Shown here in pieces: positions 1 to 5,716 of a stretch of 5,720 nucleotides of DNA. Every line of letters starts with the position of its first letter. The stretch's first letter is position 1. The stretch comes from an uncultured Collinsella sp. (GTDB taxonomy: Bacteria; Actinomycetota; Coriobacteriia; Coriobacteriales; Coriobacteriaceae). The translations under genes were made by a program, and so were the position numbers. The stretch is from contig URKV01000113.1 in the NCBI GenBank assembly GCA_900548565.1, positions 1 through 5,720 of the forward strand. The letters are read 5' to 3'. The notes beneath the pieces are model-generated. The model had not been told where the DNA came from. It did not search any database and saw only the letters and a program-made list of their open reading frames with translations.

Positions 1-167
1 TTTTCTTTTGCGGCGGCCGCGTCTTCCGTCTGCAAGGCAACTGCACCGGTGGGGGCGTTGGTTTCTGCCGCGATCGCCGTTACGGGGGCGATTCCCGCGA
101 CAAGTGCCGCGGAAAGGGCGATGCCCACAGTTGCTCGTCTTGCTCTTCTTGCGAGAATGTCGTTCAT
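1..167 (-). CDS. Secreted protein, N-terminal part only (signal peptide)
   Basis: Reading the minus strand from the ATG at 167 gives 55 codons, open to the window edge, so the protein is truncated by the window and not by mutation. Residues 1-15 (MNDILARRARRATVG) are an Arg-rich n-region, 16-30 are a hydrophobic Ala/Val/Ile core, and an A-I-A/A site at about 31-34 fits signal peptidase I. The mature start (ETNAPTGAVALQTEDAAAAKE) is Ala/Thr/Glu-rich, as in the linker of a surface or exported protein. The start is supported by GAGGTG (complement of 173-178), 5 nt before the ATG. The paired arginines are not followed by a convincing Tat motif, so Sec export is more likely. No domain is visible, so function cannot be given. 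It is transcribed divergently from the ABC operon and has its own promoter at 218-226. Confidence 0.75.
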   Translation of the reverse strand, partial: MNDILARRARRATVGIALSAALVAGIAPVTAIAAETNAPTGAVALQTEDAAAAKE

Positions 168-198
168 CTCGGCACCTCATTTCAAGGGTCGGCGACTA

Positions 199-229
199 AC
201 TTGGTAGCACTAATGCAAGTATACCAAGT
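199..229. promoter_or_regulatory. Extended -10 promoter of the secreted-protein gene inside an inverted repeat
   Basis: On the minus strand TGGTATACT (complement of 218-226) is an extended -10 element, TG-N-TATACT, with no good -35. Extended -10 promoters often lack one. It is flanked by a perfect 8-bp inverted repeat, ACTTGGTA (199-206) and TACCAAGT (222-229), with a 15-bp spacer. One arm overlaps the -10 and the other lies just past the expected start point, which is where a repressor would bind. The promoter is about 50 bp upstream of the ATG at 167. The operator role is inferred. Confidence 0.5.
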
Positions 230-304
230 GGTCGACCCGACACTGGCTGGGTGCGCGCCTCTCCGCTTCTTTGGAAACCGAATCCCATTAGAAATGACGA
301 GTTG

Positions 305-334
305 TTTACGCTTCTTTTGGGCTCACCGTACTAT
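305..334 (+). promoter_or_regulatory. Possible promoter of the ABC exporter operon
   Basis: TTTACG (305-310) and TACTAT (329-334), spaced 18 bp, are the best -35/-10 pair upstream of the exporter genes. They would leave an untranslated leader of roughly 40 bases before the ATG at 379. Bases 241-304 show no gene or strong hairpin. This rests on consensus matching only. Confidence 0.35.
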
Positions 335-378
335 CATGATTCGGATTGAGTGTGAATGATGATAGGGAGCGCCTATAC

Positions 379-2235
379 ATGATTGAGCTGCTCAGGCGTT
401 TTGGTGGTAAGTTTCGCCGGTATATGGTGATTGGCCCTGCGTGTAAGCTGATCGAAGTGATCTTTGACCTGCTGACGCCGCTGGTGATTGCCCAGATGAT
501 CGATAAGGGTATTGGCGCACACGATGTCAACGCCGTTATCCACTACGGCATGGTACTTGGCGCCATGGCTGTGATCGGCATCTCGTTTACGCTCGTCTGC
601 CAAAAGATGGCGGCGCTCACCTCGCAGGGCATGGGCACCGATATCCGCGGTGCGCTCTACCAGCACATCAACAAGTTGAGCTATGCCGAACTCGACCGCT
701 TTGGCACGCCGTCGCTTATCACCCGCATCACCAACGACGTCAACCAGGTGCAGCTCGCTGTGGCGCTGGGCGTACGCATGCTCATCCGCTGGCCCTTCTT
801 GGCGGTGGGCTCTATGTGCGCGGCCCTTGCCATCGACCTTAAGCTCGGCATGATCTTCTTGATCTGCACGCCCGCTATCGGCCTGGTGTTTTGGTTTGTC
901 ATGGCGCGCTGTATCCCGTATTACAGGCAGCTGCAGGCAAAGCTCGACCGCATCGCGCTGATCTGCCGCGAGGGGCTTTCGGGCGCCCGCGTGGTTCGCG
1001 CCTTTGTGCGCGAGGACCACGAGCGCAAGCGTTTTGCCCAAGCCGCCGATGACCAGGCCAATACTGCCATCGCGGTGGGCAAGCTCTCGTCGATCCTTAA
1101 TCCCGTCACGTTTCTTGTGATGAACCTGGGCGTGTGCGCCATTCTGTGGGTGGGCGGCATCCAGGTCAACGTGGGCGAGCTTACGCAGGGCCAGGTCATG
1201 GCGTTTGTGAACTACATGACGCAGACCCTGACCTCCATTGTGTACGTCGCCAACCTGGTCGTGGTCTTTACCAAGGCGAGCGCGAGTGCTTCGCGTATCA
1301 ACGAGGTGCTCAACTGCGAGCCGAGCATCACCGACGAGGGCAATCAGTCGGTTGCGCTGCCCAAGCCGAGCGAACTGGCGGGTGGCGCTGTTCCGGTCCC
1401 CGCGCTGAGCTTGAGCCATGCGAGCTTCTCCTTTGGCGCGGGCGCGGCAAATGCCGTCAACGATGTGACCCTGGAGCTCCCGCTGGGCAAGACGCTTGGC
1501 ATTATCGGCGGTACGGGTAGCGGCAAGTCCACGCTCGTCTCGCTTATCCCGCGCCTGTACGATGCGAGCACCGGCAGCGTGAGTGTGATGGGCGCCGACG
1601 TGCGCACCTGGCCGCTCGACCAGCTGCGCCGTGTGGTCGCGACCGTTCCACAGCGTGCGTCGCTGGTGAGCGGCACCATCCGCAGCAACCTGACCTGGCG
1701 CGACGAGGCTGCGATCGACGAGTATCTCTGGGCGGCGCTCGACATGGCGCAGGCGAGCGAGTTCGTGCGCAACAAGCCGCAGGGGCTCGATACCCCGGTC
1801 GAGGCGGGCGGTAAGAACTTCAGCGGTGGCCAACGCCAGCGCCTGACCATCGCGCGCGCCCTGGTGGGCTCGCCTCAGATATTGATCATGGACGATTCTG
1901 CCTCGGCGCTCGACTTTAAGACCGACGCGGCGCTTCGCCATGCCATCCGCGAGCGCAGTGTGCGCGGTGCCGCCGAGGGCGGGCTGCCGCTCACGACCGT
2001 CATCGTGAGCCAACGTGTCTCGACCGTGCGCGACGCCGATATGATCTGCGTACTTGACCACGGTTCGGTCGCGGGCCTGGGCGCGCACGATGAGCTCTAC
2101 ACGACCTGCCAGCTCTACCGCGAGATTTGCCAGTCGCAGCTTCGCCGCGAGGAGCTCGAGGGTCAGCAGGGGAGCACGACGCCCGCGTCCGCTCCGACCG
2201 TCCCCGCATCTGTCTGCGCAAAGGAGGGCTGCTAA
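379..2235 (+). CDS. ABC exporter half-transporter, degenerate-site subunit
   Basis: A 618-residue fused membrane-plus-ATPase subunit of an ABC exporter (type IV, multidrug or lipid-exporter-like; COG1132 style). Six membrane segments fill about residues 16-310, and the ATPase domain runs from about 342 to 600. Visible motifs are Walker A GGTGSGKST (377-385), Q-loop Gln425, signature FSGGQ (481-485), Walker B ILIMDD (501-506) and D-loop SALD (509-512). The catalytic Glu position holds Asp506 and the H-loop His is Gln545 (VSQRVST). Both changes mark the inactive-site partner of heterodimeric exporters, so this subunit should not hydrolyse ATP well at its own Walker site. ATG 379 is preferred because AGGGAG (364-369) sits 9 nt upstream and the protein then starts like its family; in-frame TTG 346 and GTG 352 lack a good ribosome site. 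The last ~30 residues are a Ser/Pro/Thr-rich tail. The stop abuts the next start. Substrate unknown. Confidence 0.93.
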   Translation: MIELLRRFGGKFRRYMVIGPACKLIEVIFDLLTPLVIAQMIDKGIGAHDVNAVIHYGMVLGAMAVIGISFTLVCQKMAALTSQGMGTDIRGALYQHINKLSYAELDRFGTPSLITRITNDVNQVQLAVALGVRMLIRWPFLAVGSMCAALAIDLKLGMIFLICTPAIGLVFWFVMARCIPYYRQLQAKLDRIALICREGLSGARVVRAFVREDHERKRFAQAADDQANTAIAVGKLSSILNPVTFLVMNLGVCAILWVGGIQVNVGELTQGQVMAFVNYMTQTLTSIVYVANLVVVFTKASASASRINEVLNCEPSITDEGNQSVALPKPSELAGGAVPVPALSLSHASFSFGAGAANAVNDVTLELPLGKTLGIIGGTGSGKSTLVSLIPRLYDASTGSVSVMGADVRTWPLDQLRRVVATVPQRASLVSGTIRSNLTWRDEAAIDEYLWAALDMAQASEFVRNKPQGLDTPVEAGGKNFSGGQRQRLTIARALVGSPQILIMDDSASALDFKTDAALRHAIRERSVRGAAEGGLPLTTVIVSQRVSTVRDADMICVLDHGSVAGLGAHDELYTTCQLYREICQSQLRREELEGQQGSTTPASAPTVPASVCAKEGC

Positions 2236-4095
2236 ATGAATCCGTATACTTCTTCCGGTTCGGTCGCCACGATGACGGCCAACGTGTCCGGCAACGATAA
2301 CCTCAACGACCTGGGTGACGGCCCGCGTCAGCCCGGCGACCCCGAGCGCTACCCCGTGGGCGCGGTGACCCGCCGTCTGCTGGGCTACGTTCGTCCGCAC
2401 CGCATTTCGTTTGCGGCATCGTTTGTGAGCGCCGCCATCTCGGTGGTCTTGCAACTCTATACGCCCATCCTCATCGGCGAGGGCATCGACCTCATCGTTG
2501 CCGCCGGGCAGGTGGACTTCGGGTCGCTGCTGCCGCTCGTTACCAAGCTCGCAACCGTCGTGGTGGGCGCGGCGGCCTTCCAGTGGCTGCAGGGCTACTG
2601 CGTTAACCGCTTGTCCTACGAGACGGTGCGCGACATGCGCGTGGAGGCGAGCGACAAGCTCAGCCGCATGCCGCTCAGCTTTATCGACGGCCATGCCCAC
2701 GGCGACCTCATGAGCCGCGTGGTCAACGACGTCGACCAGGTGGGCGACGGTCTGCTGCAGGGCTTTACCCAGCTTTTCACCGGCGTTATCACCATCGTTG
2801 GCACGCTTGCGTTTATGCTTTCCATCAACCTGACCATGACGCTCGTAGTGGTGCTCGTCACGCCGCTCTCCATCTTTGCGGCCAGCGCCATCGCCAAACT
2901 CTCCAACAAGAGCTTTACGGCGCAGCAGCGTATTCAGGGTCAGCTTGGCGGCCATATCGAGGAGTACGTGGGCGAGCAGAAGCTTGTCGACGCCTTTGCC
3001 TATGGCTCGAACGCTCAGCAACGCTTCGATGCCCTCAATGCCGAGCTCTACACCGCGGGCGAGCGCGCGCAGTTTATGGGTTCGCTCTCCAACCCCGGCA
3101 CGCGCTTTATCAATAACATCATCTACGCCGTGGTCGCCGTGATCGGCTGCGCGGGCGTGATCACGGGCGTGCCTGCGGCGCTCACGGTGGGCGGCGTGCA
3201 GATCTTCCTGTCCTACGCTAACCAGTACACTAAGCCGTTCAACGAGGTCACGAACGTCATCACGCAAATCCAGACCGCGTACGCCTCGGCGCGTCGCATG
3301 TTCGCGTTGCTCGATGCGCGCGAGCAGGAGCCCGACGCGGCGGATGCCGTGGAGCTTGCCGCCCCGCAGGGCGAGGTGACCTTTGAACACGTGGACTTTA
3401 GCTATGTGCCCGACCGCAAACTGCTGCAGGATATCTGCATCGATGCCAAGCCCGGTACGCGCTTTGCCCTCGTCGGCCCCACGGGCTGTGGCAAGACGAC
3501 GCTCATCAACCTGCTGCTGCGCTTTTACGATATCGATGCTGGGCGCATCGCGGTCGATGGTCGCTCCTCGCGTGACTACACGCGTGCGAGCCTGCGCCGC
3601 GCCTTTGGCATGGTGCTGCAGGACACCTGGCTGTTCGAGGGCACGGTGGCCGAAAACATTGCCTACGGTTGCCCCGATGCCACGCGCGAGCAGATTGTCG
3701 AGGCCGCCAAGCGCGCTCATGCGCACAAGTTTATCGTGCAGCTGCCAGGCGGCTACGATACGGTGATCGGCGAGGACGGCGGCACGTTTAGCCAGGGTCA
3801 AAAACAGTTGCTGTGCATCGCGCGCGTCATGCTCACCGATCCGGCGATTCTGCTGCTGGACGAGGCAACGTCGAGCATCGATACGCGTACCGAGCTGCAG
3901 GTGCAGGCGGCATTCGACGAGCTCATGGCCGGCCGCACGAGCTTTGTCGTGGCACACCGCCTGTCGACGATTCGCAACGCCGATTGCATCCTGGTAATGC
4001 GCGATGGCGAGATTATCGAGCGCGGCACGCACGATGAACTGCTCGCGGCAGGCGGCTTCTACGCCGAGCTCTACCGCAGCCAATTCGCCCAGTGA
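2236..4095 (+). CDS. ABC exporter half-transporter, catalytic-site subunit
   Basis: A 619-residue ABC exporter half-subunit, partner of the preceding gene. Residues 1-55 are a polar N-terminal extension rich in Asn, Asp, Gly and Pro. The six-helix membrane domain covers about 57-340 (first segments near 57-81, 98-122, 177-196 and 198-220), and the ATPase domain about 365-619. Motifs are Walker A GPTGCGKTT (414-422), Q-loop Gln462, a GEDG X-loop element just before the signature, Walker B ILLLDE (538-543) with catalytic Glu543, D-loop SSID (546-549) and H-loop His574. The signature is FSQGQ (518-522), not LSGGQ. This altered signature would face the degenerate Walker site of the partner, while the partner's FSGGQ would face this intact one. 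The ATG directly follows the upstream TAA and has AGGAGG at 2222-2227, 8 nt away, which implies coupled translation at similar amounts. Drug, lipid or peptide export are all possible; substrate cannot be read from sequence. Confidence 0.94.
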   Translation: MNPYTSSGSVATMTANVSGNDNLNDLGDGPRQPGDPERYPVGAVTRRLLGYVRPHRISFAASFVSAAISVVLQLYTPILIGEGIDLIVAAGQVDFGSLLPLVTKLATVVVGAAAFQWLQGYCVNRLSYETVRDMRVEASDKLSRMPLSFIDGHAHGDLMSRVVNDVDQVGDGLLQGFTQLFTGVITIVGTLAFMLSINLTMTLVVVLVTPLSIFAASAIAKLSNKSFTAQQRIQGQLGGHIEEYVGEQKLVDAFAYGSNAQQRFDALNAELYTAGERAQFMGSLSNPGTRFINNIIYAVVAVIGCAGVITGVPAALTVGGVQIFLSYANQYTKPFNEVTNVITQIQTAYASARRMFALLDAREQEPDAADAVELAAPQGEVTFEHVDFSYVPDRKLLQDICIDAKPGTRFALVGPTGCGKTTLINLLLRFYDIDAGRIAVDGRSSRDYTRASLRRAFGMVLQDTWLFEGTVAENIAYGCPDATREQIVEAAKRAHAHKFIVQLPGGYDTVIGEDGGTFSQGQKQLLCIARVMLTDPAILLLDEATSSIDTRTELQVQAAFDELMAGRTSFVVAHRLSTIRNADCILVMRDGEIIERGTHDELLAAGGFYAELYRSQFAQ

Positions 4096-4123
4096 GGAAG
4101 CCCGTGGGGCAAATTAATCAATC

Positions 4124-4147
4124 GACAGACGGTGGTTTACATCTGTC
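4124..4147. repeat. Inverted repeat upstream of the flavodoxin gene
   Basis: GACAGA (4124-4129) and TCTGTC (4142-4147) form perfect 6-bp arms around a 12-bp spacer that covers the proposed -35 element (4136-4141). It could be an operator or a weak RNA hairpin at the end of the ABC transcript. No T-run follows, so it is not a standard terminator. No clear terminator was found after the ABC operon; the short GCCC/GGGC hairpin at 4100-4110 is too weak. Confidence 0.35.
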
Positions 4148-4163
4148 ACGTTAGTACTAAGAT
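4136..4163 (+). promoter_or_regulatory. Probable promoter of the flavodoxin gene
   Basis: TTTACA (4136-4141) and TAAGAT (4158-4163), 16 bp apart, are reasonable -35 and -10 elements. A perfect 10-bp palindrome, TTAGTACTAA (4151-4160), overlaps the -10 and could be a regulator site. TAATAA (4171-4176) is a second -10 candidate but lacks a matching -35. The stretch 4150-4200 is clearly more AT-rich than the surrounding genes. Confidence 0.45.
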
Positions 4164-4216
4164 ATTCATCTAATAAATTGCATTAGTGGCTTTAATTTTG
4201 GGGGAAACGAGGCAAC

Positions 4217-4774
4217 GTGACTATGACGTGCTCTTTGGTGGTTAACAGCAAGAGCGGTAATACCAGGATGGTTTCGGGCGCGATCAAGCGCGCTCTGCAG
4301 GCTGCGGGCGTTGAGTTTGTCCATGCCGCGGCGTTGAGCGACGATGCGGATGCAGATCAGGTTGCGCTCGAGGCGCAGGGCGCCTGCGCGGCCGACACGG
4401 TGCTCGTCGGTTTTTGGTGCGACAAGGGCGCGTGCACGCCTTCGGTCGCGGCGTTGCTCTCTGCCTTGCACGGCAAACGCGTGTTCCTGTTTGGCACCTG
4501 CGGCTTTGGGGCCGACCAGAGCTATTACCAGCAGATTGTCGACCGCGTAACTTCCAATCTGGCCGAGGATGCCGAGCTTGCGGGCTGGGCGATGTGCCAG
4601 GGCAAGATGGGTCCCGCGGTTAAGCAGCGCTACGAGGCAATGCTCGAACAAGATCCCGACAACGCCCGATTTAAGATGCTGCTCGACAACTGGGTTGCCG
4701 CGAAGGACCATCCCACCAAGGAAGATATGGATAACATGGCTGCAGCCGCAAAAAAGGCCGTTTTGGGCGAATAA
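4217..4774 (+). CDS. Flavodoxin-domain protein, BilS/Flavodoxin_3-like
   Basis: A 185-residue soluble protein (183 if it starts at ATG 4223) with a short-chain flavodoxin fold, expected to bind FMN and carry electrons in the cytoplasm. The first strand and phosphate loop are SLVVNSKSGNTR (6-17), matching the S/T-x-T/S-G-N-T pattern. VGFWCDKG (64-71), FGTCGFG (92-98) and CQGKMG (127-132) are the blocks I associate with the Flavodoxin_3 family, in which some members are now named BilS after the accessory protein of bilirubin reductase BilR. No bilR-like gene is in the window, so the partner and reaction are unknown and the symbol is not assigned. The start is ambiguous: GAGG (4209-4212) lies 4 nt from GTG 4217 and 10 nt from ATG 4223, with GGGGGA at 4200-4205 further up. 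It has its own promoter region and a strong terminator, so it is probably monocistronic. The C-terminal ~35 residues are a charged helical tail. Confidence 0.82.
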   Translation: MTMTCSLVVNSKSGNTRMVSGAIKRALQAAGVEFVHAAALSDDADADQVALEAQGACAADTVLVGFWCDKGACTPSVAALLSALHGKRVFLFGTCGFGADQSYYQQIVDRVTSNLAEDAELAGWAMCQGKMGPAVKQRYEAMLEQDPDNARFKMLLDNWVAAKDHPTKEDMDNMAAAAKKAVLGE

Positions 4775-4816
4775 CTTCGCCGCTTGCGGTGCCGCGCGTT
4801 CAATCGTACAAACGTG

Positions 4817-4844
4817 AAAGCCTCGAGATTCTCGAGGCTTTTTT
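4817..4844 (+). terminator. Rho-independent terminator after the flavodoxin gene
   Basis: AAAGCCTCGAGA (4817-4828) and TCTCGAGGCTTT (4830-4841) are perfect 12-bp complementary arms around a single T; the real loop will open a few pairs. The hairpin ends in six Ts (4839-4844). The next promoter's -35 begins two bases later. Confidence 0.93.
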
Positions 4845-4845
4845 C

Positions 4846-4874
4846 TTGACAGGTGAACGCGCCGTGTCAAAATG
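4846..4874 (+). promoter_or_regulatory. Promoter of the TetR-family gene
   Basis: A perfect -35 TTGACA (4846-4851) is followed after 17 bp by the -10-like AAAATG (4869-4874); CAAAAT at 4868-4873 with a 16-bp spacer is equivalent. It begins right after the upstream terminator's T-run. The -10 overlaps the palindromic operator at 4872-4886, so a bound repressor would block polymerase. Confidence 0.75.
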
Positions 4875-4886
4875 AACAGTGTTCAC
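4872..4886. promoter_or_regulatory. Operator 1, probable TetR autoregulatory site
   Basis: ATGAACAGTGTTCAC contains TGAACA-G-TGTTCA, a perfect 13-bp palindrome (4873-4885). It overlaps the -10 and the likely transcription start of the downstream regulator gene, the usual place for TetR-family self-repression. A copy matching 13 of 15 bases occurs at 5498-5512. Binding by this TetR is inferred from position. Confidence 0.7.
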
Positions 4887-4901
4887 ATTGGAGGTGAGGG
4901 C

Positions 4902-5459
4902 ATGAATAACACAGCGACGTCTAAGGAGGAAATCCTGAAGACGAGCCGTAAGCTCATCCAGGAAAACGGTTGGACCGGCGTCAACATTCGCTCGGTTGCC
5001 GCGGCATGCGGCGTGTCGGTCGGATGCATCTACAACTACTTTGATTCTAAGACAGCGCTCGTGGGCGCGACCGTGGCAAGCGTGTGGGGCGACATTTTCC
5101 ATCACCCCGATGACGAGGCCGTCTTGGAAGACACGCTCTCCTGCATCCGCTGGATGTATCGCCAGATGGAGTACGGCTGCCAAACGTATCCGGGCTTCTT
5201 TACGCATTACTCGCTGAGTTTTATGCAGCAAGACACTGCGGATGGCAAGCGCCGCATGCATCATGCCTGGCAGCATATCCTCGATCAGCTTTGTATGGTG
5301 CTCAGGCGCGACCCTCGGGTGCGCCCGGATGCCTTTACCGATCAGTTTTCAGTCGAGCAATTTGCCGAGGTCCTGTTCTCGCTCATGCTCTCTGCCGTGA
5401 TCCGGCAAGATTTTGATCCGAGTGCCGTGCTCGAGATCACGCGTCGAACCCTCTACTAA
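4902..5459 (+). CDS. TetR/AcrR-family transcriptional regulator
   Basis: A 185-residue regulator. Residues 8-55 form the TetR_N DNA-binding domain: helix one (EEILKTSRKLIQENGW), then the helix-turn-helix IRSVAAACGVSVGCIYNYF (29-47), with the typical G-V-S-x-G-x-I-Y-x-Y-F core followed by D-S-K-T-A-L. The rest, about 60-185, is a helical ligand-binding and dimer domain with no recognisable family. Two Cys in the HTH (36 and 42) are unusual but conservative. ATG 4902 is chosen because GGAGG (4890-4894) lies 7 nt upstream; the in-frame ATG at 4872 lies inside the operator and has no ribosome site. The gene is flanked by two strong terminators and is monocistronic. It probably represses itself through operator 1 and acts at operator 2 downstream. 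Members of this family often control efflux genes, but nothing ties it to the ABC pair, whose promoter lacks this palindrome. Confidence 0.9.
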   Translation: MNNTATSKEEILKTSRKLIQENGWTGVNIRSVAAACGVSVGCIYNYFDSKTALVGATVASVWGDIFHHPDDEAVLEDTLSCIRWMYRQMEYGCQTYPGFFTHYSLSFMQQDTADGKRRMHHAWQHILDQLCMVLRRDPRVRPDAFTDQFSVEQFAEVLFSLMLSAVIRQDFDPSAVLEITRRTLY

Positions 5460-5462
5460 CGG

Positions 5463-5486
5463 TCCCCGCGCAAGGCGGGGATTTTT
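5463..5486 (+). terminator. Rho-independent terminator after the TetR gene
   Basis: TCCCCGC (5463-5469) and GCGGGGA (5475-5481) pair perfectly over 7 bp around the loop GCAAG, followed by five Ts (5482-5486). It starts 4 bases after the TAA. Confidence 0.92.
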
Positions 5487-5497
5487 ACGGTAAGAAA

Positions 5498-5512
5498 GTG
5501 AACAGCGTTCAC
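5498..5512. promoter_or_regulatory. Operator 2, second copy of the TetR site
   Basis: GTGAACAGCGTTCAC has perfect 6-bp arms (GTGAAC and GTTCAC) around AGC and matches operator 1 at 13 of 15 positions. As at operator 1, it is followed within a few bases by GGAGGTGA. The intervening terminator suggests that it controls a separate transcript running right. No good -35/-10 pair is visible in the 11 bases between the terminator's T-run and this site, so the promoter is unclear. Confidence 0.65.
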
Positions 5513-5515
5513 GTT

Positions 5516-5526
5516 AAGGAGGTGAT
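5516..5526 (+). promoter_or_regulatory. Very strong Shine-Dalgarno without a well-placed start
   Basis: AAGGAGGTGAT is complementary to the conserved 16S rRNA 3' end over 11 bases. The only nearby ATG (5525-5527) lies 2 nt after AAGGAGG, which is too close for normal initiation, and no ATG, GTG or TTG falls at 5-9 nt. That ATG would open a 59-residue frame ending at 5704, which runs through both repeats and into the last hairpin and shows no recognisable domain. This looks like a start region that has lost its gene, or a leader. Confidence 0.4.
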
Positions 5527-5547
5527 GCCCGGCGTTCGGTGTGCTTG

Positions 5548-5613
5548 CGACGCCTGCCCGACGGCGGAATATAAGGTTCCCTGCTCTACAGTCCTGCTCG
5601 CACGGAGAGCACA
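5548..5613 (+). repeat. Repeat unit A with the 22-bp core
   Basis: The core 5576-5597, starting GTTCCCTGC and ending CAGTCCTGC, is identical to 5662-5683. Upstream in the unit a GC-rich segment can pair CGCC (5551-5554) with GGCG (5563-5566). Downstream TGCTC (5595-5599) can pair with GAGCA (5607-5611). The similarity to unit B extends beyond the core on both sides with mismatches and small gaps. Orientation is arbitrary. Confidence 0.7.
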
Positions 5614-5633
5614 TCGGACCCATCTTCTAAACG

Positions 5634-5701
5634 CAACGCCCTCCCGGGCGGCGGGCACGAAGTTCCCTGCTCTACAGTCCTGCGCAAGACGAAGGCCACA
5701 T
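5634..5701 (+). repeat. Repeat unit B with the 22-bp core
   Basis: This second copy starts exactly 86 bp after unit A. The core is 5662-5683. Upstream CGCCC (5637-5641) pairs with GGGCG (5646-5650) around TCCC, at the place matching the GC-rich hairpin of unit A. Downstream, the segment CGAAGGCCACAT aligns with CGGAGAGCACAT of unit A and enters the last hairpin. The unit is probably a dispersed intergenic element or part of a structured RNA; this cannot be decided from two copies. Confidence 0.7.
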
Positions 5702-5716
5702 TAAGTGGCCTTCTTT
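5691..5716 (+). terminator. Hairpin, possible terminator at the right end
   Basis: GAAGGCCAC (5691-5699) and GTGGCCTTC (5705-5713) form a perfect 9-bp stem with loop ATTAA, followed by only TTT before GCG. The stem is terminator-like but the T-run is weak on both strands. It could end a transcript started near operator 2, or belong to repeat unit B. Confidence 0.55.

Noticed and set aside
8..199. A 63-codon plus-strand frame at the left edge
   Set aside because: It is Arg/Pro/Leu-rich and opposes the minus-strand reading, which has a clear ribosome site and signal peptide.
373..4083. A 1236-codon open frame antisense to both ABC genes
   Set aside because: It mirrors two well-supported genes with full motif sets. 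GC-rich third positions commonly leave the antisense frame free of stops, and its translation is His/Arg/Ala-rich without domains or a ribosome site.
208..4188. The 11-bp sequence TTGCATTAGTG shared by two promoter regions (minus strand 208-218, plus strand 4178-4188)
   Set aside because: Several 11-bp matches are expected by chance in a window of this size counting both strands; location near both promoters is suggestive but not enough.
4166..4870. A 234-codon antisense frame over the flavodoxin gene
   Set aside because: It is a shadow of a recognisable flavodoxin, runs through the 4817-4841 terminator hairpin and resembles no known family.
5576..5683. CRISPR array
   Set aside because: There are only two copies of a 22-bp sequence, 64 bp apart, and the intervening DNA is itself partly similar to the flank of the other copy, unlike unique spacers.
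5525..5704. A 59-codon frame starting MPGVRCACDACPTAEYK after the strong Shine-Dalgarno
   Set aside because: The spacing to the ribosome site is only 2 nt, the frame runs through both repeat units and stops in the loop of the last hairpin, and no domain is visible. A small Cys-rich product is not excluded but is not supported.
5548..5713. Known tandem riboswitch (glycine, glutamine or mini-ykkC type)
   Set aside because: I could not find the conserved cores of these classes in either repeat unit, and no downstream gene is visible to be controlled.
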